Below are positions 62,145 through 64,000 of a stretch of 64,000 nt of DNA, one piece after another. The DNA is from Paenibacillus lautus NBRC 15380 (GTDB lineage: Bacteria > Bacillota > Bacilli > Paenibacillales > Paenibacillaceae), in the NCBI RefSeq assembly GCF_004000945.1, contig NZ_BIMF01000002.1, positions 62,001-126,000 of the forward strand. Direction: 5' to 3'. How positions within the stretch are numbered: the stretch's first letter is position 1; each line of letters opens with the position of its first letter. A model generated the notes under the pieces. The model was given only the letters and a program-made list of their open reading frames with translations. It made no database searches and was not told where the DNA came from. The position numbers and the translations under genes were made by a program.

Positions 62145-62954
62145 TTACGTTCCCCCGTTCATGATCTTATTGAAATGGCTGCTGAGCTCTAGGCGCGTAG
62201 AAACCAAGTATTGCGTATAAGCATGCCGGGGTTCCGTAAATACCGATTTAATACTCCCGCTTTCTACAATAACACCGCTTCTCATAACCAAGACTTCATC
62301 GGCGATTTTCTTCACGACACCCAAGTCATGCGAAACAAAGATCATGGAGCCTCCCATCCTTTCGCGAAGCTGGATGAATTGTTCCACGACCTCGTATTGC
62401 GAGATCGTATCCAGTGCGGTCGTCGGTTCGTCGGCGATTACGATATCGGGTTCCAGCACAAGCGTGAGCGCGATCATCAAACGCTGCAGCATGCCGCCTG
62501 ATAGCTGGTGAGGATACTTATTCATGATCTCCATAGGATGGGGAAGCATAACGCTCTCCATGGCTTTTTTCATGTTGACTTCAGCCTCGCTCTTGCTCCA
62601 GCCGAAATGTGCCTTCAACGTCTCTTGGAAATGAATGCCGACGACGCTGGTGGGATCGAATGCTCCCATGCCGTTCTGCATGATCATGCCAATCTGCTTT
62701 CCCCTTCTTTTCCTCATGTCCCTTTCTGACAGCTGATTCAAATGTTCTCCCTTGAAGATAATCTCCCCGGATTGTCGAATCCAGGGTTTATGCAGCCTTA
62801 TGATCGACCTGCATGTCAGGGATTTTCCGCTCCCGCTTTCCCCCACAATTGCCAGGCAGGTTCCCGCCTTCAATTGAAAGGAGCTGTCATGGATAATCTC
62901 TTTTCCCTCGTTCGCATCCCATACCCTCAGATGATTAACCTCTAGCATATTCAT
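62145..62954 (-). CDS. cntD: Oligopeptide/nickel-type ABC ATPase, probable CntD
   Basis: The 269-residue ATPase has Walker A GESGSGKSLT, IMQNGMGAFDPTS in the Q-loop region, signature LSGGMLQR, Walker B IVIADEPTTALD and switch SHD. It is the NikD/DppD-type member with the C-terminal extension. It overlaps the permease gene by 20 bases. Length agrees with CntD of staphylopine systems (about 270). Confidence 0.85.
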   Translation of the reverse strand: MNMLEVNHLRVWDANEGKEIIHDSSFQLKAGTCLAIVGESGSGKSLTCRSIIRLHKPWIRQSGEIIFKGEHLNQLSERDMRKRRGKQIGMIMQNGMGAFDPTSVVGIHFQETLKAHFGWSKSEAEVNMKKAMESVMLPHPMEIMNKYPHQLSGGMLQRLMIALTLVLEPDIVIADEPTTALDTISQYEVVEQFIQLRERMGGSMIFVSHDLGVVKKIADEVLVMRSGVIVESGSIKSVFTEPRHAYTQYLVSTRLELSSHFNKIMNGGT

Positions 62955-63822
62955 AAGTCGGTTTCTCCACCTCTGTTGTTCGCGGCTGTTTACCGGAGTT
63001 CATCCGTTTGGGATCAAGCGCGACTTGAAGCCCATCCGCCAGAAAATTAAAAGCCGATACGGCAATCACGATTGCCAAGCCGGGTGCTAACATGAGCTCG
63101 GGGCGTGAGAACATCACCTCTCTCGCTTCATTCAGCATCATGCCCCACTCGGCGTTGGGAGCCTTGATGCCCAGCCCTAAGAATGATAATCCGGAGATCT
63201 GCAGAATCATGGAACACATCGAACCGCTTGCAATGACGGCAATATCCGAAAATGTCACGGGAACGATATGCTTCAGAATGATCCTTCGATTGCTGATACC
63301 GGCTGCTTTTGAAAATTTCACGTAATCCATTTCCGCGTACTGCAGGACCGACGTTCGGATGACGCGGGCAAACCACGCCCATTTCATCGCGACAAAGGCA
63401 ATCAGGATGTTCTCAAGGCCTGCGCCCAGAATGCCAACAACCGCAAGTGTCATGACATACCCGGGAAATGAAAGCATGATATCGCAAATTCGCATCAGGA
63501 TTGCGTCTGTTTTTCCTCTGAAGTAACCTGCGATGAAACCAACGATCCCTCCAACTCCTACCGACGCCAACAAAGCTGCCAGAACCCATAAAATACTGGG
63601 ACGGATGCCATAAATCAGCCGGGATAAGATGCATCTTCCCAGATGATCGTTACCGAACCAATGCGACCAGGAAGACCCGGCATAACGCAGCTTCATATCG
63701 ACTTGATTCGGATCGTGCGGCGCAAATATAGGGGCGAACAGGCCGACGATTACGATGGCGGCAATGATGACCAGTGACAGGCTCGCCAGCTTGTCTCTGC
63801 TTAGACTTTTAAGTACGTTCAT
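62935..63822 (-). CDS. cntC: ABC permease of the DppC/NikC type, probable CntC
   Basis: The 295-residue protein has an N-terminal DppC-type helix with the HDPNQVDMKLRYAGSSWSHW and FGNDHLGRCILSRLIYG motifs, and six membrane helices. The coupling EAA loop reads EMDYVKFSKAAGISNRRIILKHI. It pairs with the permease whose end lies at the right edge; their stop and start codons overlap (TGATG). Confidence 0.87.
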   Translation of the reverse strand: MNVLKSLSRDKLASLSLVIIAAIVIVGLFAPIFAPHDPNQVDMKLRYAGSSWSHWFGNDHLGRCILSRLIYGIRPSILWVLAALLASVGVGGIVGFIAGYFRGKTDAILMRICDIMLSFPGYVMTLAVVGILGAGLENILIAFVAMKWAWFARVIRTSVLQYAEMDYVKFSKAAGISNRRIILKHIVPVTFSDIAVIASGSMCSMILQISGLSFLGLGIKAPNAEWGMMLNEAREVMFSRPELMLAPGLAIVIAVSAFNFLADGLQVALDPKRMNSGKQPRTTEVEKPTYEYARG

Positions 63823-64000
63823 CAGATTTCCTTCCTTAGTTTCGGATTCAACGCAGCATTGATCATGTCCGACAAGGTGTTAAATAGTACAAAGGCTACC
63901 GCCAAAATAAGAACATACGCCTGGATGACCGGAAAGTCCCTGCTCAGAATGGATTTAACGCTCAGCCGCCCAAGTCCCGGCCATGCAAACACATTTTCGA
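63822..64000 (-). CDS. cntB: ABC permease of the DppB/NikB type, C-terminal part, probable CntB
   Basis: The last 58 codons are visible: FAWPGLGRLSVKSILSRDFP, then a membrane helix and FNTLSDMINAALNPKLRKE, the standard end of DppB/OppB/NikB permeases. The gene runs off the right edge and its stop overlaps the next start by one base. Confidence 0.85.
   Translation of the reverse strand, partial: ENVFAWPGLGRLSVKSILSRDFPVIQAYVLILAVAFVLFNTLSDMINAALNPKLRKEI

Noticed and set aside
1..64000. tRNA, rRNA, CRISPR array, IS element or prophage
   Set aside because: I saw no clover-leaf candidates, spaced direct repeats, transposase or phage structural genes; short ncRNAs without hallmarks cannot be excluded.

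Overview
The window looks like a chromosomal segment of a spore-forming Firmicute, most probably Paenibacillus. Supporting signs are a GerA/GerC/GerB-type germinant receptor operon, a YhcN/YlaJ spore lipoprotein, very large secreted multidomain carbohydrate enzymes with discoidin, FN3, Big_2 and FIMAH modules, strong AGGAGG ribosome sites, sigma-A promoters, and an opine-metallophore (staphylopine/bacillopaline-like) transport cassette. I see no rRNA, tRNA, CRISPR array, prophage or IS element. This assignment is inference from gene content, not from a search.

Layout. 0-1.4 kb: start of a YeeE/YedE transporter, a DinB-fold protein and a small coiled-coil protein. 1.5-20.2 kb: a polysaccharide region with three giant secreted proteins on the minus strand: a GH20 hexosaminidase, a parallel beta-helix protein preceded by a parvulin foldase, and a metallophosphoesterase-GH8 fusion with a divergent AraC regulator. 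An ECF sigma/anti-sigma pair, an alpha/beta hydrolase and an amino-acid permease lie among them. 20.4-26 kb: a hydrolase, then a Tat-dependent gluconate-dehydrogenase-like operon (subunit 3, GMC flavoprotein, cytochrome c lipoprotein) facing a yhcN-tatA-tatC operon. 26-30.5 kb: SDR, AraC, a deletion scar holding halves of an SDR and an HxlR gene, TetR plus a membrane protein, and glutathione peroxidase. 30.7-37 kb: germination operon and a two-component system. 37-40 kb: an operon with a cytosolic and a secreted DJ-1/PfpI paralogue around a DUF2306-type membrane protein. 40-48 kb: hydrolase, DUF1835 protein, Rrf2 regulator, AI-2E-type permease, a one-chain MoxR-type AAA plus VWA protein, and a decayed class II aldolase.

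47.9-58.1 kb is the most unusual part. It is a Bce-type peptide-sensing/detoxification module (ABC ATPase, permease, response regulator, intramembrane-sensing kinase) in which the permease is fused in one reading frame to an extra membrane helix and a PAF-acetylhydrolase-like serine hydrolase domain. Beside it lies a second membrane-anchored alpha/beta hydrolase in an apparent operon with a second two-component system whose kinase is frameshifted. A dyad matching the BceR-type pattern TnACA-N4-TGTnA lies in the divergent promoter region. 58.2-64 kb: a TetR repressor with two matching operators around the promoter of a ketopantoate-reductase-like gene, then the cntB(partial)-cntC-cntD-cntF-cntE-like metallophore import/export genes.

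Several anomalies may be biology or base-call errors: an Rrf2 gene whose only well-placed start is AUA, an AraC gene needing a -1 shift at a U-UUU-UUU heptamer, and the histidine kinase broken by one missing base in its ATP-binding domain.
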